Origin: JBDRZD01 sp964623395 | Lineage (GTDB): Bacteria > Hydrothermota > Hydrothermia > Hydrothermales > Hydrothermaceae | Length of the DNA: 5,002 nt | Direction: 5' to 3' | Assembly: GCA_964623395.1 (NCBI GenBank) | Contig: CAZUSI010000087.1 | Span: 1 to 5,002 of the forward strand | Part shown: positions 1 to 5,002 of the stretch, one piece after another | Numbering within the stretch: the stretch's first letter is position 1 | Layout of the letters: the number at the start of each line of letters is the position of its first letter | The notes under the pieces: generated by a model | The model's database searches: none | What the model was told of the DNA's origin: nothing | Seen by the model: only the letters and a program-made list of their open reading frames with translations | Program-made: the position numbers and the translations under genes

Positions 1-4
1 CACT

Positions 5-33
5 TTCATTTTTTTATTATAAACCATTATAAT
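5..33 (+). promoter_or_regulatory. Putative leaderless promoter of gmd
   Basis: A perfect TATAAT lies at 28-33. Its last base is seven positions before the A of the gmd ATG at 40, so by the usual sigma-70 spacing transcription would start on that A and the mRNA would have no leader. The -35 is weak: TTCATT at 5-10, with a 17-bp spacer, matches about three of six consensus bases. There is no Shine-Dalgarno-like sequence in 1-39. The same TATAATTAA-NNN-ATG arrangement recurs before rpmB, which supports it being functional. In so AT-rich a sequence a chance TATAAT is possible. Confidence 0.6.
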
Positions 34-39
34 TAATTT

Positions 40-1089
40 ATGAAAACGAAAAAAGCAATTATAACAGGGATAACAGGACAAGATGGTTCTTATCTTGCAG
101 AATTTCTTATATCAAAGGGATATGAGGTTCATGGAATAATAAGGAGATCTTCAACAACATCAACAACGAGGATTGACCATTTATATATTGACCCACATGA
201 AAAGGGAGCAAAATTATTTTTACATTATGGAGATTTATCAGATTCCTCATATTTAACAAATTTAATATATGAAATAAAACCTGATGAAATTTATAATCTT
301 GGTGCTCAAAGCCATGTGAAAGTAAGTTTTGATTTACCAGAATATACAGGTGAGATAACAGGACTTGGTGCTGTAAGAATTCTTGAAGCAATAAGAAAAA
401 GTAAAATAGAATGTAAGTTTTATCAGGCATCATCATCTGAAATGTTTGGATATTCATCACCTCCACAAAATGAAAATACTCCTTTTTCACCAAGAAGTCC
501 ATATGCAGCAGCAAAACTTTATGCCTATTGGATGACAAGAATTTATAGGGATGCTTATGGTATATTTGCAGTTAATGGAATACTTTTTAATCATGAATCA
601 CCAAGAAGAGGAGAAACATTTGTAACAAGAAAAATAACAATTGGAATTGTTAATATATTAAAGAAAAAACAAAGATATATTTATCTTGGAAATATAAATG
701 CAAAAAGGGATTGGGGGTATGCACCTGAATACATTGAAGCAATGTGGAAAATGCTTCAAAAAGAAAAACCTGATGACTATGTAATTGGAACAGGTGAATG
801 GCATTCTGTTAAGGAATTTCTTGAAGAGGCATTTTCTTATGTAGGACTTAAATGGGAAGATTATGTAAAAATAGATAAGGAATATTTAAGACCAATAGAT
901 GTGGAAAATTTAAGGGCAGATTTTTCAAAGGCAAAAAAAGAAATTGGATGGGAACCAAAAATAAAATTTAAGGAACTTGTTAGAATTATGATGGATGCAG
1001 AAATGAGAATGAATGGGATTACTCCTATTGGTGAAGGTGATAAAATTTTAAAGGAAAAATTTCCAAATAGATGGTGGATAAAGGATTGA
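40..1089 (+). CDS. gmd: GDP-mannose 4,6-dehydratase
   Basis: This cytosolic enzyme converts GDP-D-mannose to GDP-4-keto-6-deoxy-D-mannose using NADP, the first step towards GDP-fucose, GDP-rhamnose, GDP-perosamine and related sugars for surface glycans. It is an extended short-chain dehydrogenase of 349 residues, slightly shorter than E. coli Gmd (about 373) but complete. The Rossmann motif GITGQDG is at residues 10-16 and the cofactor-binding RRSS at 35-38. The catalytic region SSSEMFG (131-137) supplies Ser132 at the usual Thr position and Glu134. Tyr155 and Lys159 lie in SPYAAAK. NHESPRRGE (184-192) and LGNINAKRDWGYA (216-228) are strongly family-like. The ATG at 40 is the only plausible start: an in-frame TAA lies at 34-36 and the next Met is residue 135. 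No Shine-Dalgarno is present, so translation is probably leaderless. The partner gene for the next step (fcl, rmd or per) is not in the window, so the final sugar cannot be told. The stop TGA lies inside the -35 box of rpmB. Confidence 0.96.
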   Translation: MKTKKAIITGITGQDGSYLAEFLISKGYEVHGIIRRSSTTSTTRIDHLYIDPHEKGAKLFLHYGDLSDSSYLTNLIYEIKPDEIYNLGAQSHVKVSFDLPEYTGEITGLGAVRILEAIRKSKIECKFYQASSSEMFGYSSPPQNENTPFSPRSPYAAAKLYAYWMTRIYRDAYGIFAVNGILFNHESPRRGETFVTRKITIGIVNILKKKQRYIYLGNINAKRDWGYAPEYIEAMWKMLQKEKPDDYVIGTGEWHSVKEFLEEAFSYVGLKWEDYVKIDKEYLRPIDVENLRADFSKAKKEIGWEPKIKFKELVRIMMDAEMRMNGITPIGEGDKILKEKFPNRWWIKD

Positions 1090-1115
1090 AATTTTTAATA
1101 AATTTTCTTTATAAT
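1086..1115 (+). promoter_or_regulatory. Sigma-70-type promoter of the rpmB operon, leaderless
   Basis: TTGAAA at 1086-1091 (five of six consensus bases) and TATAAT at 1110-1115 (perfect) are separated by 18 bp. The -35 box includes the TGA stop of gmd (1087-1089). The predicted transcription start, seven bases past the -10 box, is exactly the A of the rpmB ATG at 1122. An in-frame TAA at 1116-1118 rules out an upstream start, and no Shine-Dalgarno is visible. The promoter should serve rpmB, ccmB and yicC together, since no other promoter-like spacing was noticed at their junctions. Confidence 0.75.
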
Positions 1116-1121
1116 TAAAAT

Positions 1122-1307
1122 ATGGCAAAATGTTATAATTGTGGAAAACATACAAAAATTGGAAGGAATGTATCTCATGCCCATAATGTAACAAGAAGAT
1201 TTTTTAAACCAAATTTACATAAGGTAAGAATTAAAGAAGGGAATAAGATAAAAAGAGTTTATCTTTGCACAAAGTGTTTAAGGAAATTTAATAAGGTAAT
1301 TGGTTAA
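1122..1307 (+). CDS. rpmB: Large-subunit ribosomal protein bL28, zinc-binding form
   Basis: This 61-residue basic protein is part of the bacterial 50S subunit, with a length normal for bL28. The family signature is clear: GRNVSHAHNVTRRFFKPNL at residues 14-32, followed by a basic segment around KVRIKEGNKIKRV. Two Cys pairs, C4/C7 (CYNC) and C49/C52 (CTKC), form the zinc-ribbon site of the C+ type of L28; C- paralogues used under zinc shortage lack these cysteines. It is the first gene of the rpmB-ccmB-yicC unit and probably starts from a leaderless mRNA (see the promoter at 1086-1115). Its last codons overlap the TTG start proposed for the next gene by 8 nt. rpmG, its frequent neighbour in other bacteria, is absent here. 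Confidence 0.96.
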   Translation: MAKCYNCGKHTKIGRNVSHAHNVTRRFFKPNLHKVRIKEGNKIKRVYLCTKCLRKFNKVIG

Positions 1308-1956
1308 AAGATTTCCATCTTTTTGGATTTTTTACAAGGATATAATAATTGAGATAAAAACAAAGGAAATAATAATGCCCTTTTTACTTTTCTCATTTCT
1401 TTTAATAATATTCATTTCTTTTTCTTTACAAAATAAAGAATTTTCACCATTTATTTTCTGGCTTTCCTTTCTTTTTTCAGGAATAACAAGTTTATCAAGG
1501 TATCTTTTAAAAGAAACAAGTGGTGGATTTAAGGGAATATTAATTTTACCAATTGAAAGGGAAAGCATTTACCGGGGAAAAGTATTCTCACTTACATTTT
1601 TTCTTTTTATTTCAGGAATAATTTTATATTTTTTATTTACAATTTTCCTAAATTTCCCCATTTCCTTAAAAATATTTTTAAAATTTTTAATAATTTTATT
1701 TTTAATCTCCTTTTCCTTTTCTTCCCTTGGAATAATATTATCATTTTTATCCTTTCATACAAAGGCAAAAGAATTTTTCCTTCCACTTCTTATAATCCCA
1801 CTTTTTATACCACCTTTTATCTCAGCAACTTCTTTAACACAAAAAATTATATCAAATGAAAAATTAATTTCACCTCATTTTTTCATCCTTTTATTTTTCT
1901 CAATATTTTATTTTTTCTTGAACGAATTACTTTTTGAAGAAGTTTTGATTGAATAA
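1300..1956 (+). CDS. ccmB: CcmB-like ABC transporter membrane subunit (cytochrome c maturation type)
   Basis: A 218-residue, very hydrophobic protein with about six membrane helices (near residues 24-42, 48-66, 95-117, 126-150, 159-178 and 193-211), matching CcmB in length (about 220) and topology. CcmB is the inner-membrane partner of the ATPase CcmA in the CcmAB complex, which acts in haem handling for c-type cytochrome assembly. Family-like features recalled from memory are the N-terminal KDIIIEIKTKEI (13-24), the FWLSFLFSGITSLSRY stretch (53-68), and KGILILPIERESIYRGK (78-94), resembling the glycine-rich stretch and LLLSP-type loop of CcmB. The TTG at 1300 is preferred because residues before the first ATG (1375) look like family sequence. 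That ATG has a better Shine-Dalgarno (AAAGGA at 1362-1367). The TTG start overlaps rpmB by 8 nt, suggesting translational coupling. No ccmA or other cytochrome-maturation gene is nearby. It could instead be another ABC-2-type permease. Its T-rich coding strand reflects its hydrophobicity. Confidence 0.78.
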   Translation: MVKRFPSFWIFYKDIIIEIKTKEIIMPFLLFSFLLIIFISFSLQNKEFSPFIFWLSFLFSGITSLSRYLLKETSGGFKGILILPIERESIYRGKVFSLTFFLFISGIILYFLFTIFLNFPISLKIFLKFLIILFLISFSFSSLGIILSFLSFHTKAKEFFLPLLIIPLFIPPFISATSLTQKIISNEKLISPHFFILLFFSIFYFFLNELLFEEVLIE

Positions 1957-1957
1957 T

Positions 1958-2686
1958 ATGTTTAGCATGACAGGATATGGATATGCAAAAAGATATTCAA
2001 AAAAATATGGGAATTTTGAAGTTGAAATAATTTCATTAAATTCAAGGGTAATTGAAATATCACTTTCTGGAAATAGAGATGTTATAGGTCTTGAAAGAGA
2101 AATAAGGAATATGATTAGAAAATATTTTAAGAGGGGAAAATTTAAGATAAAATTTTATTTTCCACCTCCTGAAGATTATGAAGTTGATGAAAGGAAGATT
2201 AAAAAGATTTTAAAAAGCATTAAAAAATTTTCAAAAGGTAAAATAAATGTATATTTTGATAATGTTGATGTTTTAAAGGAAATATTTTTAAAAAGGGAAA
2301 ATTTAAAGGAAAAGAAAAGGATTTTTTTGAAGTGTTTAGAAAATGCAATTAAAAAACTTTTAAAATTTAGGGAAATCGAAGGGAATAATTTAAAGAAGGC
2401 AATTATAAAAGAGGCAAATAAACTTAAAATTTTAATAAATAATTTAAATGATGAAAAATGTAAGGAGGAAAAAATAAGGCTCCTTTCCCATTTGGAATCA
2501 ATTTTTAAAACAATAAATTCTAAAAAAGGTGGATGTGGTAAAAAAATTGATTTTTTAGGTCAAGAAATATTAAGGGAAGGAAATACAATTTCCCAGAAAT
2601 CAGAAAGTATAGAAAATATAAATATTGCAATTGAAATAAAAATCTCAGCAGAAAACATTAGAGAAATAGCAAGAAATTTAGAATAA
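1958..2686 (+). CDS. yicC: YicC/YloC-family endoribonuclease
   Basis: The family comprises cytoplasmic endoribonucleases (E. coli YicC, B. subtilis YloC) linked to RNA decay and stationary-phase survival. The N-terminus MFSMTGYG is the family hallmark (usually M-x-SMTGFG). It is followed by VEIISLNSR (residues 22-30), a basic region to about 67, the FREIEG motif (137-142), and the C-terminal domain with RLLSHLESI (174-182) and KKIDFLGQEILREGNTISQKS (195-215). The ATG at 1958 fits this hallmark and starts 1 nt after the ccmB stop. A TTG at 1949 would add three residues and overlap ccmB, and is less likely. At 242 residues it is about 45-50 shorter than the E. coli and B. subtilis proteins; the loss seems to lie in the middle, since both ends are intact. 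No Shine-Dalgarno is evident, so translation probably depends on coupling to ccmB. yicC often precedes gmk in other bacteria; here it is the last gene before the convergent sppA. Confidence 0.92.
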   Translation: MFSMTGYGYAKRYSKKYGNFEVEIISLNSRVIEISLSGNRDVIGLEREIRNMIRKYFKRGKFKIKFYFPPPEDYEVDERKIKKILKSIKKFSKGKINVYFDNVDVLKEIFLKRENLKEKKRIFLKCLENAIKKLLKFREIEGNNLKKAIIKEANKLKILINNLNDEKCKEEKIRLLSHLESIFKTINSKKGGCGKKIDFLGQEILREGNTISQKSESIENINIAIEIKISAENIREIARNLE

Positions 2687-2696
2687 TTAAAATTTC
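2673..2696. repeat. Short inverted repeat across the convergent stop codons
   Basis: GAAATTT at 2673-2679 is exactly repeated in reverse complement as AAATTTC at 2690-2696, with a 10-nt loop that holds both stop codons (TAA 2684-2686 of yicC, and TTA 2687-2689 of sppA on the other strand). The seven-pair stem has only one G-C pair and no run of T after either arm. It is at best a weak bidirectional terminator or processing site, and may be chance in AT-rich DNA. Confidence 0.3.
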
Positions 2697-4948
2697 ATAT
2701 AAAAGGGGAGCATATAAAGGTATTTTTCATCAAATATTGGTGAATTGAAATTTATCCTTTCAAATGGTTTTAAATAGTTCCACCATTTTGGTGTTGGATA
2801 AATCTCTATCTTTACATCACCTTTAATTTTTGCAAGTTTTTTTGCTTCACGAATTGCATCAATTATCCCACCTATTTCATCAACAATTTTAACATCCTTT
2901 GCATCAATACCAGAATAAATTCTACCTTGTCCAAGAGAATCAACCTTTTCCATTTTCATTCCCCTTGAAATACTTACCCTTTTAACAAATTGCCAATAAC
3001 CCCATTCAATCTCCCTTCTATAAATTTCCCTTTCTTCTTCTGTAAATTTCCTTGTAAAACTAAAAATATCTGCATGTGGCTTTGTCTTAACAGTATCAAA
3101 ATTTATTCCAACATTTTTAAAGAATTTTTCCATTGAAAATTTTATACCAAGTATTCCAATTGAGCCAGTTAATGTTGTTTTATTTGCAAAAATTTTATTT
3201 GCAGGACATGAAATGTAATATCCTCCAGAAGCAGCAACCTGACCCATTGAAACAACAACTGGTTTTTTCTCCTTTAATCTTTTTATTCCATCATATATTA
3301 TTTCAGATGCAAGTGCAGAACCACCAGGAGAATTAACTCTAAATATAACTGCCTTTATGCTCTTATCCTTTTCAACTTTTTCAATCAATCTTTTCATTGT
3401 TTCAGAGCCCATATTTTTACCACCAATTAAAGGAATTGGATTTTCAGAACTTTCACCTTGAACAATTCCACCTTCACCAACAATTATTGCAATCTTTTTC
3501 CTTTCATCCTTAAATTCCCTTCCCAAATATCTTCTTTTTGCAATTCTTTCATAATTTACTATAACTGGTTTTTTACCAAACCATTTTTCAATCAAACCTT
3601 CAATATCCCTCTCAAAACCTTCTGCATCAACAAGCCCTTCCTTTAATGCATTTTCAGAATTGAAATATCCCTTATTCATAAGTTCATCAACCTTTTCAAC
3701 TGGTATATTTCTTCCTTCACTTATATTTTTCAAAATTAAATCATGAACATCCTTCAAAAACTCTTTTCTTTGATATCTATCCTCTTCTGACATATTTTCC
3801 CTTATAAATGGCTCAACAGCAGATTTATATTTACCAACCCTTTCAACTTCTACTTCAATTCCAATTTTTTCAAGCAAATCTTTAAAATATATGGTTTCCA
3901 TATAAAGACCAGGAATTAAAATATCACCTATTGGAGTAATAACTATCTTTGAAGATATTGAAGCAATCATATAATCTATTGTTCCAAAATTTTCACCAAT
4001 TGAAACAATCTTCTTTCCCCTTGATTTAATTTCTTTTAACAAATTATAAATTTCTTCACCCTGAGAAGGCGTAAAACTTGGATTTTTAAAACATAAAATA
4101 ATTCCTTCAACATCTTTTTCATAAGATACCTTTTTTAAATCTTCCAATAAATCATAAAAGGATTTTCTTGATTTAAAACTTAAAAATCCATCAATTTCCC
4201 TTTCTTCAGGATAGTTTCCTTGAAGATAAATTTTAACCCATTTTTTCTTTTTTGGAAAAATACTTGGATATATTTCATTTGAAAATATAAAACCACCTAA
4301 ATATTTAACTTTCTTTTTCTCTCTTATATTCCCTTCAGAAAATATTTTTGATTTTCCAAAGGAAATTTCAATTCCTGCAAAATATCTTCTTTCTTTATTT
4401 ATTCTTCTATTTTCCTTAAAACCACCATAAAGATAAATACCATCAAGAATTTCAAAAACACCTTGATATTGGTAATAGTTCAATAAATTCCAGAAATTAA
4501 AATCTGCTGAAAAAGTTATCCTATCAGTAAATGGTCTTAATGATGCACCAACTGTTAAAGAAGAATCATAATTTTTTGGTAAATCTAAAAGGGCACCAAA
4601 TCTCAAAACTTTAATAGGGGTAATAATTAAACCAAATTTTTGTGAATTTATATCACCAAAGGAATAGGAATAGCCAAAAGAAAAAGTTTCACCAATTGGA
4701 ATGCCAATACCAATTGAATATATCTCTGTTTTTAAATAATCAATAAATGAAAATCCAATATTTCCTGTTGAAAGAGAATAATAGTATATATATTTATCAT
4801 CAGTTTCTCTTGATGAAAAGTAAAATTCAAATCCTTGTTTTATTCCAAGTCCAGCAGGATTTAAAATTGCCCCACCACTTCTTATTGATGTTGAAACAGA
4901 ATTAAAAAATGGAGAAAAAATTATATTAAGGTATAAAATTAATCCCAT
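2687..4948 (-). CDS. sppA: Signal peptide peptidase SppA (S49) fused to an N-terminal beta-barrel-like domain
   Basis: A 753-residue envelope protein in two parts. Residues 1-19 form a hydrophobic segment that may be a signal peptide, though it has no Lys or Arg before residue 23. RSGGAILNPAGLG (23-35) resembles the start of PorV/FadL-like outer-membrane proteins. About residues 38-225 alternate aromatic/hydrophobic and polar residues in short strands ended by turns, roughly a dozen or more, as in a beta-barrel. From about 237 to 715 comes a full two-repeat SppA. The N-terminal repeat carries the general-base Lys375 in VGKYKSAVEPFIRENMS, matching E. coli Lys209. The C-terminal repeat has VNSPGGSALASE (538-549) and the nucleophile Ser574 in SMGQVAASGGYYIS, matching Ser409. 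The Lys-Ser distance is 199 residues, against 200 in E. coli. SppA degrades leftover signal peptides and other membrane substrates. The ATG at 4948 has a strong Shine-Dalgarno, and an in-frame TAA lies upstream. The protease call is firm; the barrel call is from sequence pattern only. Confidence 0.92.
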   Translation of the reverse strand: MGLILYLNIIFSPFFNSVSTSIRSGGAILNPAGLGIKQGFEFYFSSRETDDKYIYYYSLSTGNIGFSFIDYLKTEIYSIGIGIPIGETFSFGYSYSFGDINSQKFGLIITPIKVLRFGALLDLPKNYDSSLTVGASLRPFTDRITFSADFNFWNLLNYYQYQGVFEILDGIYLYGGFKENRRINKERRYFAGIEISFGKSKIFSEGNIREKKKVKYLGGFIFSNEIYPSIFPKKKKWVKIYLQGNYPEEREIDGFLSFKSRKSFYDLLEDLKKVSYEKDVEGIILCFKNPSFTPSQGEEIYNLLKEIKSRGKKIVSIGENFGTIDYMIASISSKIVITPIGDILIPGLYMETIYFKDLLEKIGIEVEVERVGKYKSAVEPFIRENMSEEDRYQRKEFLKDVHDLILKNISEGRNIPVEKVDELMNKGYFNSENALKEGLVDAEGFERDIEGLIEKWFGKKPVIVNYERIAKRRYLGREFKDERKKIAIIVGEGGIVQGESSENPIPLIGGKNMGSETMKRLIEKVEKDKSIKAVIFRVNSPGGSALASEIIYDGIKRLKEKKPVVVSMGQVAASGGYYISCPANKIFANKTTLTGSIGILGIKFSMEKFFKNVGINFDTVKTKPHADIFSFTRKFTEEEREIYRREIEWGYWQFVKRVSISRGMKMEKVDSLGQGRIYSGIDAKDVKIVDEIGGIIDAIREAKKLAKIKGDVKIEIYPTPKWWNYLKPFERINFNSPIFDEKYLYMLPFYMKF

Positions 4949-4951
4949 ATA

Positions 4952-4959
4952 ACCTCCTT
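4952..4959 (-). promoter_or_regulatory. Strong Shine-Dalgarno of sppA
   Basis: Read on the minus strand, AAGGAGGT at 4959-4952 is an essentially complete match to the anti-Shine-Dalgarno end of bacterial 16S rRNA. It stands 4 nt before the ATG at 4948. It fixes that start and contrasts with gmd, rpmB and yicC, which have no visible ribosome binding site. Confidence 0.85.
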
Positions 4960-4971
4960 TTAAAGATAAAA

Positions 4972-5000
4972 ATTATAAAGTTTTTATGTTTTTATTTCAA
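4972..5000 (-). promoter_or_regulatory. Sigma-70-type promoter of sppA
   Basis: On the minus strand, TTGAAA (5000-4995) and a perfect TATAAT (4977-4972) are separated by exactly 17 bp, the optimal spacing. The predicted transcription start is near 4965, giving a leader of about 17 nt that holds the Shine-Dalgarno. It shares the TTGAAA/TATAAT boxes with the rpmB promoter but is placed further upstream of its gene. No operator-like palindrome is evident. Confidence 0.8.
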
Positions 5001-5002
5001 TA

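Noticed and set aside
151..170. Direct repeat of CAACAACATCAACAACGAGG type in gmd
   Set aside because: It simply encodes the Ser/Thr-rich STTSTTR segment after RRSS, an ordinary part of the cofactor-binding region.
107..538. Minus-strand open frame opposite gmd
   Set aside because: It lies wholly inside a confidently identified gene, has low-complexity composition and shows no recognisable family. The same applies to 1332-1568 (-), 3133-3336 (+) and 3458-3646 (+).
1088..1107. Imperfect inverted repeat GAAATTT / AAATTTTC after gmd as a terminator
   Set aside because: The stem has a bulge and almost only A-T pairs, and the bases are better explained as part of the rpmB promoter.
1375..1956. 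Alternative ccmB start at ATG 1375 with Shine-Dalgarno AAAGGA at 1362-1367
   Set aside because: It would remove about 25 residues (KDIIIEIKTKEI and flanks) that look like the usual CcmB N-terminus. It remains possible as a secondary start.
1949..1957. TTG start for yicC at 1949
   Set aside because: The family hallmark M-x-SMTG begins at the ATG at 1958. The three extra residues have no support and there is no ribosome binding site in front of the TTG.
2687..2689. Terminal Phe of SppA as an outer-membrane (BAM) C-terminal signal
   Set aside because: The Phe ends the protease part, not the barrel, and the preceding residues do not form a barrel strand pattern, so it is most likely chance.

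Overview
The window is a gene-dense, AT-rich piece (roughly 70% A+T by eye) of a bacterial chromosome. Bacterial ribosomal protein bL28, a YicC-family RNase and SppA mark it as bacterial. An apparent outer-membrane beta-barrel domain fused to SppA points to a diderm. Arginine is written almost only as AGA/AGG, isoleucine is often ATA, and coding strands are mostly purine-rich, a style common in low-GC thermophiles and uncultured lineages. From memory, long SppA proteins with a barrel-like N-terminus occur in lineages such as WOR-3 and Cloacimonadota, so such an origin is plausible but not shown.

Layout: (1) 40-1089 (+), a complete GDP-mannose 4,6-dehydratase (gmd). (2) 1122-2686 (+), a tight three-gene unit of rpmB (bL28), a CcmB-like six-helix membrane protein and a YicC-family endoribonuclease, joined by an 8-nt overlap and a 1-nt gap. 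(3) 2687-4948 (-), a 753-residue protein joining an N-terminal predicted beta-barrel to a complete SppA (S49) protease with its Lys/Ser dyad. Its stop codon directly abuts the yicC stop codon. All five genes are complete, and no stretch over 60 bases lacks a gene. No mobile element, CRISPR array, tRNA or rRNA was seen.

The most informative signals are regulatory. gmd and rpmB are each preceded by TATAATTAA-NNN-ATG. If TATAAT is the -10 box, transcription would start exactly on the A of ATG, giving leaderless mRNAs; neither gene has a Shine-Dalgarno sequence or room to start upstream. sppA is the opposite case: TTGAAA-17 bp-TATAAT, a leader of about 17 nt and a near-perfect AAGGAGGT. The window therefore shows two modes of translation start side by side.

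Functionally the genes are a housekeeping mix: nucleotide-sugar synthesis for surface glycans (gmd), ribosome structure (rpmB), RNA turnover (yicC), envelope proteolysis (sppA), and a haem-exporter-type permease whose usual ATPase partner CcmA is not in the window. I see no defence system or other wholly new multi-gene system. The best candidates for new biology are the barrel-SppA fusion, the leaderless promoter module and the orphan ccmB.
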